Assembly (NCBI GenBank): GCA_903929895.1
Contig: CAIYWM010000350.1
Span: 1 to 19,267 of the forward strand
Direction: 5' to 3'
Source: an uncultured Alphaproteobacteria bacterium
Lineage (GTDB): Bacteria > Pseudomonadota > Alphaproteobacteria > Reyranellales > Reyranellaceae
Length of the DNA: 19,267 nucleotides
The notes beneath the pieces were generated by a model. That model made no database searches. It was given only the letters and a program-made list of their open reading frames with translations, and was not told the DNA's origin. The position numbers and the translations under genes are program-made. Shown one piece after another: positions 8,365 to 15,598 of this stretch (the stretch's first letter is position 1; the number at the start of each line of letters is the position of its first letter).

Positions 8365-8478
8365 ACCTCATCCTGAGGAGCCGCGCGTCGCGCGGCGTCT
8401 CGAAGGATGGGCAACGGACGGGGTGCTCGCGCCCATCCTTCGAGACGCGCTCCTGCGGAGCGCTCCTCAGGATGAGGT
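8365..8478. repeat. 114-bp near-perfect palindromic repeat between the two B12 cassettes
   Basis: Two 48-base arms, 8365-8412 and 8431-8478, are reverse complements apart from their centres. The outer parts are ACCTCATCCTGAGGAG and GTCTCGAAGGATGGGC with matching partners. Each arm also contains its own small hairpin: GCCGCGCG/CGCGCGGC-like in the left arm and GCGCTCC-TGC-GGAGCGC in the right. An 18-base spacer lies between. It looks like a dispersed alphaproteobacterial palindrome sharing its ends with the shorter repeat at 106-186. It fills most of the 176-bp gap between the hydrolase stop (8523) and btuF (8346). The rest of that gap shows no second riboswitch and no convincing promoter. Confidence 0.85.
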
Positions 8479-8522
8479 CTTTGTTGGGGTGTCTTCAGTC
8501 CAATCTCCATGATCTCACCGCT

Positions 8523-9374
8523 CTAGGCCGCGCCTGTGACGCGCCAGGTGGTGAGGCGGCGCGTGGCAGCCGTCCAGTCGACCAGCGCGATCCTCGGCTC
8601 GGGGGAGGCGTGGGAGAAGGCGATCGTTCCGTCGACGGCGGCGACCGATCGGGCCGCCTCGAAATCGAGGACATCCCTGCCGGTGCGATTGCAGACGAGG
8701 ACGGGGCGCCCGGTCGTCGCGGACGCGCGTTCCCATTCGCCGTCGGGGCCGTGAAGGCCCGGTGCCCAGGCGGCGGCGGACATATGCAGGTCGACGCCGT
8801 GGGCCGCGGTCTCATCGACGAGGTGGGTCGAATACATGTCGGCGCAGACGAAGAATCCGACACGGCCGATACCGTCGACGGTCAGCACCGTGGGACGATC
8901 ACCCGGCGTCGACCAGGATTCCGAGCCGACCCTGAGGGCGTTGATCTTGCGATGCCGGCCGACCACCGCTCCGTCCGGCGCGAACAGGATCATGCTGTTG
9001 AACAGCGCGCCGTTCTCCGGTGCGGCCTCCGGGGTGCCGAGCACCAGGGACGCCCTGGTCTCACGAGCCAGCGCACCGGCCCAGGCGAACAGTTCGGCTT
9101 GTCCGGGCGCGATCCAGTCGGTGCCCACGAGGTCGCGAAACCCATAGCCGCTCACGGCCAGCTCGGGGGTCACGATCAGCCGGGCGCCGCTCGCCGCGGC
9201 CCGGCGCACAGCCTGTTCGAGGGCGGTCCTGTTCGCCGCGATCTCCCCGGGCCGGGGCGCGAGATGAAGCAGGGCAATCGTTGACGTCGGAGTGGCTGTG
9301 GCTGGGGTCACGGTAGCGAAAGCTACGCCACCGGCGAAGACTTGCAGCAAGTTTCGCCGGTGGCGCGGACGCAT
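8523..9374 (-). CDS. Carbon-nitrogen hydrolase (nitrilase superfamily), probable Tat-exported
   Basis: The nitrilase superfamily hydrolyses nitriles or amides by a Glu-Lys-Cys triad. This 283-residue protein has all three in the expected settings: E71 in VTPELAVSGYG, K143 in GRHRKINALR, and C177 in VGFFVCADMY. The N-terminus (MRPRHRRNLLQVFAGGVAF) has a twin-arginine pair with RRNLLQ followed by a hydrophobic stretch, so Tat export of the folded enzyme is likely; mature protein would begin near residue 30. The ATG at 9374 is eight bases past the btuB stop, so it is almost certainly co-transcribed and under the same cobalamin riboswitch. The substrate is unknown. Side-chain amides of corrinoids are a speculative possibility from context; a general periplasmic amidase is equally open. 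Confidence 0.85.
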   Translation of the reverse strand: MRPRHRRNLLQVFAGGVAFATVTPATATPTSTIALLHLAPRPGEIAANRTALEQAVRRAAASGARLIVTPELAVSGYGFRDLVGTDWIAPGQAELFAWAGALARETRASLVLGTPEAAPENGALFNSMILFAPDGAVVGRHRKINALRVGSESWSTPGDRPTVLTVDGIGRVGFFVCADMYSTHLVDETAAHGVDLHMSAAAWAPGLHGPDGEWERASATTGRPVLVCNRTGRDVLDFEAARSVAAVDGTIAFSHASPEPRIALVDWTAATRRLTTWRVTGAA

Positions 9375-9382
9375 CGTACCGC

Positions 9383-11311
9383 TCAGAACCTCGCCTTCAC
9401 GCCGAAGAAGGCCTGGAAGTACGGCGCCTGGAAGCCTTCCGGCTCCTCGTACACCCGGTCCAGAACGTTTTCGGCGCGGGCAAAGAGCTGCACGGACGGA
9501 ATGACGTCGTACTGGGCTGTGATTCGCACCAGCGTGTACGGAGCCGGCGTCATGATCGCACCGGTGACGGCATTGGCGTCGAACCGGCTGTTGACCTGCA
9601 GCACGCCGACGCCGAACAGGGTGTTCTCCCACGGCCGCACCTCGGCGCGGATGTTGAAGACGTCGCCGGGACGGCGCAGCAGCGGCTGGTTGGCATCGAC
9701 GTTGCGCGCGATCAGGTGGGTGTAGTCGAAATACAGATCGAACCACTTCACCGGGCTGATCTGCAGAGTCACCTCGAAGCCTTCGGTCTGCGCGTTGGCG
9801 ACGTTCTGCATCAGGGCGAAGGTCGGCGGCGCGCATTGGATCAGGTTCGAGTAGGTGTTGAAGAAGTAGGTGATGCCGGCCTTCACCTTGCGGTCGAAGA
9901 TCCCCTGCTCCACCCCGAATTCGTAGCCGCGGCTGTATTCCGGCTGGAGGTTCGGATTGCCGCCGCAGAACGGTCCCGGACCGAACATTTCGATCAGCGC
10001 CGGCGCCTTGAAGGCGGTGCCGTACGACGCCTTGATCTTGGTGTCCGTCGGCGCCCACAGGTAGGACGCACCGGCACGCCAGGTGCCCACGGTGCCGAAC
10101 ATGTCGTTCATGTCGACACGGCCGCCGACGTTGAGGTTGAACCCTTCGAACGGGTTGAGACGAAGCTGACCGTAGATGCCGGTCTGGGCCATCGTGCCCC
10201 AGGTCTGCGTGTAGGGAGTGAACGGACCGACCGTGTTGGTGTAGGCCCATTGCCGGTCGTAATCGATACCGCCGATGACCTCGATCTGGTCGATGACCTT
10301 CACGAGGTTCTTGAAATCGGCCTGCAGGCGGCGACCGTTGAACCAGCTGTCGGTGTTGAACGGGAACGGGTTCTGTACGCTCGCATAGTCGAGATCGTGC
10401 CGCGTGATCGTGCTGTAGTTGACGCCGACGACGGGCTTCCAGCGTCCGTCGAAATACGAGCCTTCGATTTCGCCGCGCGTGTAGAACTGCGACGTGTAGG
10501 TGTTGGCGTTCGGATCTTCCTGCCCGACCTGGTCGTAGTTGACCTTGGCGTCGATGTAGCGACCGTACCAGTTGAACTGGGTGTTCTCGTTGATCTCGAA
10601 GCCGAGCCGCGCCGCGAGCGTGATGTTGCGATAGGGATCGATGTCGACGAAGCCGCCGTTCGGCGTGAACCGCGCGGGCACCGGCGTGTCGTTCGGGCTG
10701 AACGTGCCGGCGACGCTCAGGTTGTAATTGAATTTACCTTCGCTACCGCGCACGTAGGCGCCGCTGTTGCTTGTCAGCCGCGTGCCGAGTTCGGTGAAAG
10801 CCGCGCCGTTCATCGGCCCCTTGCCGGCCTTCGTGACCATGTTGATGACGCCGCCCATCGCCTGGCTGCCGTACATCGTGGACATCGGGCCGCGCACGAC
10901 TTCGATGCGGTCGAGGTTCTCGGTGAGGAAGTTGCCGAAGTCGACCGCGCCGTTGCCGCTCGACGGATCGCTGACATTGACGCCGTCGATCAGCACCAGC
11001 ACGTGGTTGGAATTGGAGCCGCGCACGAAGACCGAGGTCTGCGTGCCCACGCCGCCGGACTGTTGCACGGAGACGCCGGGGACGGTCCTCAGCACCTCGG
11101 CGGCAGTGCGAAGCTGCCGTCGCTGCATCTCTTCCTGCATGACGATGGTGTAGCTGGCGGTGACCTTGCTCGGGTCGGTCGGGAAGCGATCGGCCGTCAC
11201 GACCGTCGCGGGCATCATGGCGTCCGGTTCGGTCTGCGCTTGCACCGTCATCGGTGCGGCAAGGGGCGCCAGGAACGGAAAAACAAAAAGAAATCGACGG
11301 ATCGGCGTCAT
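9383..11311 (-). CDS. btuB: TonB-dependent vitamin B12 outer-membrane receptor BtuB
   Basis: BtuB imports cobalamin across the outer membrane using TonB energy. The 642-residue product starts with a signal peptide (MTPIRRFLFVFPFLAPLAAP, then MTVQA). A TonB-box-like ATVVTADRF follows. The plug domain has VLRTVPGVSVQQSGG, SVFVRGSNSNHVLVLIDGVN and EVVRGPMSTMYGSQAMGGVI, closely matching the corresponding E. coli BtuB segments. A long beta-barrel ends in an aromatic residue (FFGVKARF), as expected for outer-membrane assembly. The ATG at 11311 has a good Shine-Dalgarno sequence; an in-frame ATG at 11389 lies in the riboswitch expression region and would bury the signal peptide. The cobalamin riboswitch directly upstream makes the substrate call strong. 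Confidence 0.93.
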   Translation of the reverse strand: MTPIRRFLFVFPFLAPLAAPMTVQAQTEPDAMMPATVVTADRFPTDPSKVTASYTIVMQEEMQRRQLRTAAEVLRTVPGVSVQQSGGVGTQTSVFVRGSNSNHVLVLIDGVNVSDPSSGNGAVDFGNFLTENLDRIEVVRGPMSTMYGSQAMGGVINMVTKAGKGPMNGAAFTELGTRLTSNSGAYVRGSEGKFNYNLSVAGTFSPNDTPVPARFTPNGGFVDIDPYRNITLAARLGFEINENTQFNWYGRYIDAKVNYDQVGQEDPNANTYTSQFYTRGEIEGSYFDGRWKPVVGVNYSTITRHDLDYASVQNPFPFNTDSWFNGRRLQADFKNLVKVIDQIEVIGGIDYDRQWAYTNTVGPFTPYTQTWGTMAQTGIYGQLRLNPFEGFNLNVGGRVDMNDMFGTVGTWRAGASYLWAPTDTKIKASYGTAFKAPALIEMFGPGPFCGGNPNLQPEYSRGYEFGVEQGIFDRKVKAGITYFFNTYSNLIQCAPPTFALMQNVANAQTEGFEVTLQISPVKWFDLYFDYTHLIARNVDANQPLLRRPGDVFNIRAEVRPWENTLFGVGVLQVNSRFDANAVTGAIMTPAPYTLVRITAQYDVIPSVQLFARAENVLDRVYEEPEGFQAPYFQAFFGVKARF

Positions 11312-11318
11312 AGACGGA

Positions 11319-11324
11319 TCTCCC
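11319..11324 (-). promoter_or_regulatory. btuB ribosome-binding site
   Basis: GGGAGA on the minus strand lies seven bases before the ATG at 11311. It fixes the btuB start and is the likely target of riboswitch control of translation. Confidence 0.7.
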
Positions 11325-11407
11325 AAGACAGAACACGCACAAGGCGCGTCACCGCTCGGTTGACCGTCCCGTTGGATTGTCCCGTCCATCGGAAGAGAGA
11401 CGCTATC

Positions 11408-11580
11408 GCCGGCAGGTCTTCTGGCTCGCGGGTCGTCGCTCCTGTCCGTCTTCCCAGACCGAGGTCCAGTGACTCTTGGGCAGTCGCTCGCCGCTTACAG
11501 CTGCGGGTACAGCTGCCGATTAGCTCCCGAAGGAGCAGCACGGCATTCCCTGTTAGCCTCCGGTTAAGGAGGACCGTCGA
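11408..11580 (-). promoter_or_regulatory. Cobalamin (AdoCbl) riboswitch upstream of btuB
   Basis: On the minus strand the order and spacing of conserved blocks match the class I cobalamin riboswitch of the E. coli btuB leader: GACGGTCC at the 5' end, AACAGGGAATGCCGTG, GCAGCTGTACCCGCAGCTGT followed by AAGCGG, the AGTCACTGG block, TGGGAAGACGG, and the B12 box GAGCCAGAAGACCTGCC near 11411-11427. About 97 bases separate its 3' end from the btuB ATG. No U-tract terminator is obvious there, so control is more likely by ribosome-site occlusion. Binding of adenosylcobalamin would reduce expression of btuB and the hydrolase gene. Boundaries are accurate to a few bases only. Confidence 0.93.
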
Positions 11581-11588
11581 TGGGCACT

Positions 11589-11617
11589 GGTTAAGGCACA
11601 TCGGCAGCTTCCGTCAA
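11589..11617 (-). promoter_or_regulatory. Candidate promoter for the btuB leader
   Basis: On the minus strand TTGACG (11617-11612) is a close -35 match. Seventeen bases later comes TTAACC (11594-11589), a poor -10. Transcription would start near 11582, just before the first conserved riboswitch block, so the position is sensible even though the -10 is weak. Confidence 0.35.
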
Positions 11618-11680
11618 GATTTCGTGATCGGGCGCCATACGACGCGGGTACGGCGGGTGGCGCGCACGCTACACTTGGGG

Positions 11681-12307
11681 ATGACCCGAATCCTGCTGAC
11701 CCGACACGGTCACGTCGACGGAATCCACCCCGCCCGCTTCCGCGGCCGCGCGGAGCTGCCGCTCACGGCCCGGGGGCTGGCGCAGGCCGATGCGCTGGCC
11801 GCCCGCATCGCCGCGCGCTGGAAACCCGTTGCCGTCTATACGAGTTCGCTGCAGCGCTGCGTGGTGACGGGAGACCGGGTTGCAGAAGTCTGCGGAATTC
11901 CCGCGTCGGTTCACGATGGCATGGGCGACATAGACTATGGCGCCTGGCAGATGCGCACCCACGCCGAGATCGAGCAGGAGTCGCCGGACGCCTATCGCCT
12001 GTGGCGACGGGCGCCGCATCTCGTGCGCTTTCCCGGCGGCGAGTCGCTGCAGGACGTGGTGGCGCGGACCTCCAACGCCCTTCGCCTGGTGCTGGAGCGG
12101 CATGCCGACGAAACGGTCGTCCTGGTCGGGCATGACAGCGTCAACCGCGCGTTGCTGCTGCAGCTCCTCGACCAGCCCCTGTCGGCCTATTGGAAGCTGG
12201 CCCAGGACCCATGCACGCTGAACGAGGTCGAGGTCTTCGCGGCGGGTGATGTGAAGGTGGGGTTCATCAACGACACGAGCCATCTCGACCATCTGGACCG
12301 GGGCTGA
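11681..12307 (+). CDS. Histidine phosphatase family protein (phosphoglycerate mutase-like / CobC-like)
   Basis: This family removes phosphate from small molecules through a phospho-histidine. The 208-residue product has the RHG motif at 8-10 (H9 nucleophile), a [13 protein letters not shown] segment, R59 in SSLQRC, the acidic GDIDYGAW motif around 82-89, PGGESLQD near 118-125, and the second catalytic His 151 in VGHDSVNR. The length suits alpha-ribazole-5'-phosphate phosphatases (CobC), and the gene lies beside the B12 locus, but it is on the opposite strand from the riboswitch and no other cobalamin-synthesis gene is present, so CobC is only a possibility. The ATG at 11681 has only GGGG immediately before it and a TACACT six bases upstream, so a leaderless message is conceivable. 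mnmG follows after 22 bp. Confidence 0.85.
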   Translation: MTRILLTRHGHVDGIHPARFRGRAELPLTARGLAQADALAARIAARWKPVAVYTSSLQRCVVTGDRVAEVCGIPASVHDGMGDIDYGAWQMRTHAEIEQESPDAYRLWRRAPHLVRFPGGESLQDVVARTSNALRLVLERHADETVVLVGHDSVNRALLLQLLDQPLSAYWKLAQDPCTLNEVEVFAAGDVKVGFINDTSHLDHLDRG

Positions 12308-12329
12308 CCGGAGGCGTAAATGGCCCGGC

Positions 12330-14189
12330 ATGCAGGCCTTCTCATATGATGTGATCGTAGTGGGCGGCGGCCATGCGGGCTGTGAAGCTGCGGCCGCGTC
12401 GGCGCGCCTCGGCGCACGCACCCTGCTCCTCACCCACCGGATCGAGACGATCGGCGAGATGTCCTGCAATCCGGCGATCGGCGGGTTGGGCAAGGGTCAC
12501 CTCGTCCGCGAGATCGATGCGCTCGACGGGATCATGGGCCGAGCCATCGACCGTGGCGGGATCCAGTTCCGGACCCTCAATCTCTCCAAGGGGCCGGCGG
12601 TCCGCGGACCGCGGGCGCAGGCCGATAGCAAGCTCTACCGGCAGGCCATCCAGGCGTTGCTGGCCGAGCAGGCAAATCTCGAGATCCGCGCCGACTCGGT
12701 TGCGGACATTCTCTTAGATACAACTGGTGCGTGTGCGGGAGTCATCACCGAGTCCGGGGCCGAGATCGGCGCCGGGCGGGTGATCCTGACGACGGGTACG
12801 TTCCTGCGCGGCCTGATCCATATGGGCGAGACCAAGATCCCGGCCGGGCGCGTGCGCGGCGATGGGGTCGAGGAGCCGTCGACCGCGCTTGCCCAGACAT
12901 TGCATCGACTTGGCTTCAAGCTGGGACGCCTCAAGACCGGGACGCCGGCACGGCTGGACGGTCGGACGATCGACTACGCTTCGCTCGAGCAGCAGGACGG
13001 CGACGACCCCCCCCGGCCATTCTCCTACCTCACCGAGCGCATCACGACGCCCCAGGTCCCCTGCCACATCACGACGACGACGGCGGCGACGCCCGAGATC
13101 ATCAGCGCCAACCTCCACCGCGCGCCGATGTATTCCGGCCAGATCGAGAGTGTCGGCCCTCGCTATTGTCCGTCGATCGAGGACAAGGTGGTCCGGTTCG
13201 GCCAGCGCGACCGTCACCAGATCTTCCTTGAACCCGAGGGTCTGGACGACTTCATCGTCTACCCCAACGGAATCTCGACCTCGCTGCCGAAGGACGTCCA
13301 GCTGGCGATGCTTCAGACCATTCCCGGTCTGGAGCGTGCCGAGATGCTGCGCCCGGGCTACGCCATCGAGTACGACCACATCGATCCGCGGGAGCTGAAC
13401 GCGACCCTGGAAACCCGCCGGGTTCCGGGGCTCTATATGGCCGGCCAGATCAACGGTACGACCGGCTATGAAGAAGCGGCTGCCCAGGGTCTCATTGCCG
13501 GCCTGAACGCCGTCTTGGAAAAGCCCTTCATTGTGGATCGGGCCGATGGCTATCTCGGCGTCCTGATCGACGACCTCGTGTCGCTCGGCGTGACCGAGCC
13601 CTACAGGATGTTCACCTCGCGCGCCGAGTATCGTCTCTGGCTCCGGGCCGACAACGCCGACCAGCGCCTCACTCAACGGGGCATCGAAATCGGCTGTGTT
13701 GGGCCCGAGCGGGCAGAGATGTTTCACGTGAAACACCAGGCACTCGAAGCGGCTCGCTCCCTGGCCGGCGGACTGAAGATCAGCCCCTCCGCCCTGGCCA
13801 AGCGCGGGATCCCTATCAACCAGGACGGGGTCGCGCGGTCAGCTCTCGATTTACTTGCCTATCCTGAGATCGACTGGACCCGGCTCGTCGGCCTGTGGTC
13901 CGAACTCGGAACGGTATCCGCCGAGGTGGCGGAACAGTTGACGATCGACTCCCGTTACGAGGGGTACCTGAACCGGCAGCGGGGTGACATCGCCGCCTAT
14001 CGTCGGGACGAGGCCTTGGCCCTTCCGGCCGATCTGGATTACGGCGCCATTGGGAGTCTTTCGACGGAGGTCCGGCAGAAGCTTGAAGCCAACCGGCCGG
14101 CCACCCTCGGTCAGGCCGCGCGGATTTCAGGGGTCACACCGGCGGCATTGGTTGCCTTGCTGAAGCATGTTCGCCGTAAGGCGGCGTGA
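12330..14189 (+). CDS. mnmG: tRNA uridine-5-carboxymethylaminomethyl modification FAD enzyme MnmG (GidA)
   Basis: MnmG is the FAD- and NADH-using partner of MnmE in wobble-uridine modification. The 619-residue product opens with the Rossmann motif [15 protein letters not shown], followed by [40 protein letters not shown] and [14 protein letters not shown], all near-invariant in the family. [18 protein letters not shown] and the C-terminal helical domain follow. The length is standard. The ATG at 12330 fits the family N-terminus, but the good Shine-Dalgarno sequence (GGAGG, 12310-12314) is 15 bases away and better placed for an out-of-frame ATG at 12320. A run of eight C at 13007-13014 lies in the frame without disrupting it. 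A perfect parS sits at 13720-13735. The stop is two bases before the rsmG start. Confidence 0.97.
   Translation: MQAFSYDVIVVGGGHAGCEAAAASARLGARTLLLTHRIETIGEMSCNPAIGGLGKGHLVREIDALDGIMGRAIDRGGIQFRTLNLSKGPAVRGPRAQADSKLYRQAIQALLAEQANLEIRADSVADILLDTTGACAGVITESGAEIGAGRVILTTGTFLRGLIHMGETKIPAGRVRGDGVEEPSTALAQTLHRLGFKLGRLKTGTPARLDGRTIDYASLEQQDGDDPPRPFSYLTERITTPQVPCHITTTTAATPEIISANLHRAPMYSGQIESVGPRYCPSIEDKVVRFGQRDRHQIFLEPEGLDDFIVYPNGISTSLPKDVQLAMLQTIPGLERAEMLRPGYAIEYDHIDPRELNATLETRRVPGLYMAGQINGTTGYEEAAAQGLIAGLNAVLEKPFIVDRADGYLGVLIDDLVSLGVTEPYRMFTSRAEYRLWLRADNADQRLTQRGIEIGCVGPERAEMFHVKHQALEAARSLAGGLKISPSALAKRGIPINQDGVARSALDLLAYPEIDWTRLVGLWSELGTVSAEVAEQLTIDSRYEGYLNRQRGDIAAYRRDEALALPADLDYGAIGSLSTEVRQKLEANRPATLGQAARISGVTPAALVALLKHVRRKAA
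13720..13735. promoter_or_regulatory. parS centromere site inside mnmG
   Basis: TGTTTCACGTGAAACA is an exact match to the 16-bp chromosomal parS consensus bound by ParB. It is read as MnmG codons for M464-F-H-V-K-H469. ParB loads here, spreads as a CTP-dependent clamp, and is moved by ParA. Confidence 0.93.
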
Positions 14190-14190
14190 C

Positions 14191-14829
14191 ATGACCGATC
14201 TGCTTGCCGATGTTTCACGTGAAACACGCCGTCAGTTGGAAGTTCTGGTGGAGACACTGGAACGGTGGCAGAAGGCCATCAATCTGGTTGGCAGGACGAC
14301 TTTGGACGGTGCCTGGAAGCGGCACATCCTCGACTCAGCCCAAGTCGTTCCTCTCATACCAGCTGAGGCGAAAACGCTGGCCGATCTGGGAAGCGGTGGC
14401 GGATTCCCGGGGCTTGTCATCGCCGCGATGCGACCGGATCTCGAAGTTACCCTGATCGAATCCGATGCCCGGAAAGCCGCGTTTCTGGGCGAAGCCGGTC
14501 GGAAGATGGGGCTGGCCCGTCAGCCAAAGCTCGTGATCAAGCGGATCGAGGCGGCGCCGCCTGCCAATGCCGAGGTGGTGACCGCCAGGGCGCTTGCGCC
14601 GCTGAGCCAGTTGCTGGAATGGTCCGACCGACACAGGATGAATACCGCTATTTGTCTTTTCCACAAGGGGAAGGACTGGCAGGCGGAGGTGGACGAGGCC
14701 AAGAAGAAGTGGGACTTTTCCCCGGAAGCATTTGCGAGCGTAACCGATCGTGACGCCGTCCTCCTCAGAATCGGCCCCTACACCGCCGCAGATCTTCGCG
14801 ATCGCCAACCAGAAGGGCGGCGTCGGTAA
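14191..14829 (+). CDS. rsmG: 16S rRNA (guanine-527-N7)-methyltransferase RsmG (GidB)
   Basis: RsmG methylates N7 of G527 in 16S rRNA using S-adenosylmethionine. The 212-residue product has the WQKAINLVGRTT segment (26-37), HILDSAQVV, the SAM-binding LADLGSGGGFPGLVIA at 63-78, the LIESDARKAAFL motif, and VVTARALAPLSQLL typical of the family. I chose the ATG at 14191 because AGGCGG (14179-14184) is six bases upstream; an ATG at 14167 would add eight residues and overlap mnmG. A second parS lies in codons 7-12. The last 80 bases overlap the parA reading frame in another phase, so the C-terminal tail after LLRIGPY is unusual and partly dictated by parA. Confidence 0.94.
   Translation: MTDLLADVSRETRRQLEVLVETLERWQKAINLVGRTTLDGAWKRHILDSAQVVPLIPAEAKTLADLGSGGGFPGLVIAAMRPDLEVTLIESDARKAAFLGEAGRKMGLARQPKLVIKRIEAAPPANAEVVTARALAPLSQLLEWSDRHRMNTAICLFHKGKDWQAEVDEAKKKWDFSPEAFASVTDRDAVLLRIGPYTAADLRDRQPEGRRR
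14211..14226. promoter_or_regulatory. parS centromere site at the start of rsmG
   Basis: A second exact TGTTTCACGTGAAACA, 491 bp from the first. Here it is read in a different phase, as part of D7 and then V8-S-R-E-T12 of RsmG. It is about 525 bp upstream of parA, so ParB loading here covers the promoter-proximal part of the par genes. Confidence 0.93.
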
Positions 14830-15598
14830 GACCACGACGGCGATCAACCTCGCCACAGCCCTGGCGGCCGTCGGCGAGAAGGTCCTTTTGATAGACCTTG
14901 ATCCGCAGGGAAATGCCTCCACGGGTCTAGGGGTGGCGAGAAATGAGCGCTCACCCGGTTCCTATGAGTTCCTGTTGGGCCTGAACCCGCTGGATGCCTC
15001 CGTTCGCGCCACCCAGATCCCCGGCCTGGACGTGATGCCGGCGGCGGGCCAGCTCGCCGGGGCCGAAATCGAACTGATTGACTTGGAACGACGCGAGCAC
15101 CGGTTGGCCGAGGCTCTGGCCGCGCCGGGCAACGATGCCCGGCAACGCTGGACGATCGTCCTGATCGACTGTCCGCCCTCGCTCGGCCTCGTCACCCTGA
15201 ACGCCCTGGTCGCCGTCGACGCCGTCCTGGTTCCGCTGCAGGCGGAGTTCCTGGCGCTCGAAGGCATCGGGGCACTCGGCAACACGATCGACCGGGTCCG
15301 GAAGAGACTCAATCCAAGGTTGCATATTTTCGGGGTCGTCCTGACCATGGTGGACCGCCGCATGACGCTCAGCCACCAGGTCGTGGCCGACGTGCGCGCG
15401 CATTACGGCGAGCTGGTCTTCGGAACGACCATCCCGCGCAACGTCCGCATCGCCGAGGCGCCCTCCCACGGCATGCCCGTGCTGATCTACGACAATGCCT
15501 GCGCCGGGTCGCAGGCCTACATCCTGCTGGCGAGCGAATTCATCCGCCGCCGGCGCCTAGCCGCAGAACAGGCGATTTCCCATGAGCCAGCCCCCTAA
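14750..15598 (+). CDS. parA: Chromosome partitioning ATPase ParA (Soj)
   Basis: ParA binds DNA non-specifically as an ATP dimer and pulls ParB-parS complexes. The 282-residue product has the deviant Walker A KGGVGKTTT at 22-30 with signature Lys 22 and catalytic-site Lys 27, LLIDLDPQGNAS (46-57) with the D49/D51 pair, and IVLIDCPPSLGLVTLNAL as the Walker B region. Conserved VPLQAEFLALEG and VVLTMVDRRMTLS segments follow. The GTG at 14750 is the only start that retains the Walker A region, and it lies 80 bases inside rsmG. The 3' end overlaps parB by 17 bases. The two genes form the usual par operon. Confidence 0.95.
   Translation: MTPSSSESAPTPPQIFAIANQKGGVGKTTTAINLATALAAVGEKVLLIDLDPQGNASTGLGVARNERSPGSYEFLLGLNPLDASVRATQIPGLDVMPAAGQLAGAEIELIDLERREHRLAEALAAPGNDARQRWTIVLIDCPPSLGLVTLNALVAVDAVLVPLQAEFLALEGIGALGNTIDRVRKRLNPRLHIFGVVLTMVDRRMTLSHQVVADVRAHYGELVFGTTIPRNVRIAEAPSHGMPVLIYDNACAGSQAYILLASEFIRRRRLAAEQAISHEPAP

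Noticed and set aside
8347..8522. Possible second cobalamin riboswitch in front of btuF
   Set aside because: The B12 box and other conserved blocks are absent; the space is filled by the palindromic repeat.
11312..11389. Upstream in-frame ATG for btuB at 11389
   Set aside because: It has no proper ribosome-binding site and would place 26 residues in front of a clear signal peptide within the riboswitch leader.
9716..11680. A very long plus-strand open frame running from 9716 into the histidine phosphatase gene (863 codons in all)
   Set aside because: Up to 11680 it is the antisense of btuB and the riboswitch; its composition is typical of a GC-rich shadow frame. Only the part from ATG 11681 matches a protein family.
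14657..14665. TTTTCCACA, matching the loose DnaA-box pattern TTWTNCACA
   Set aside because: A single match inside rsmG without an AT-rich stretch or further boxes does not support an origin, even though mnmG/parAB are often near oriC.
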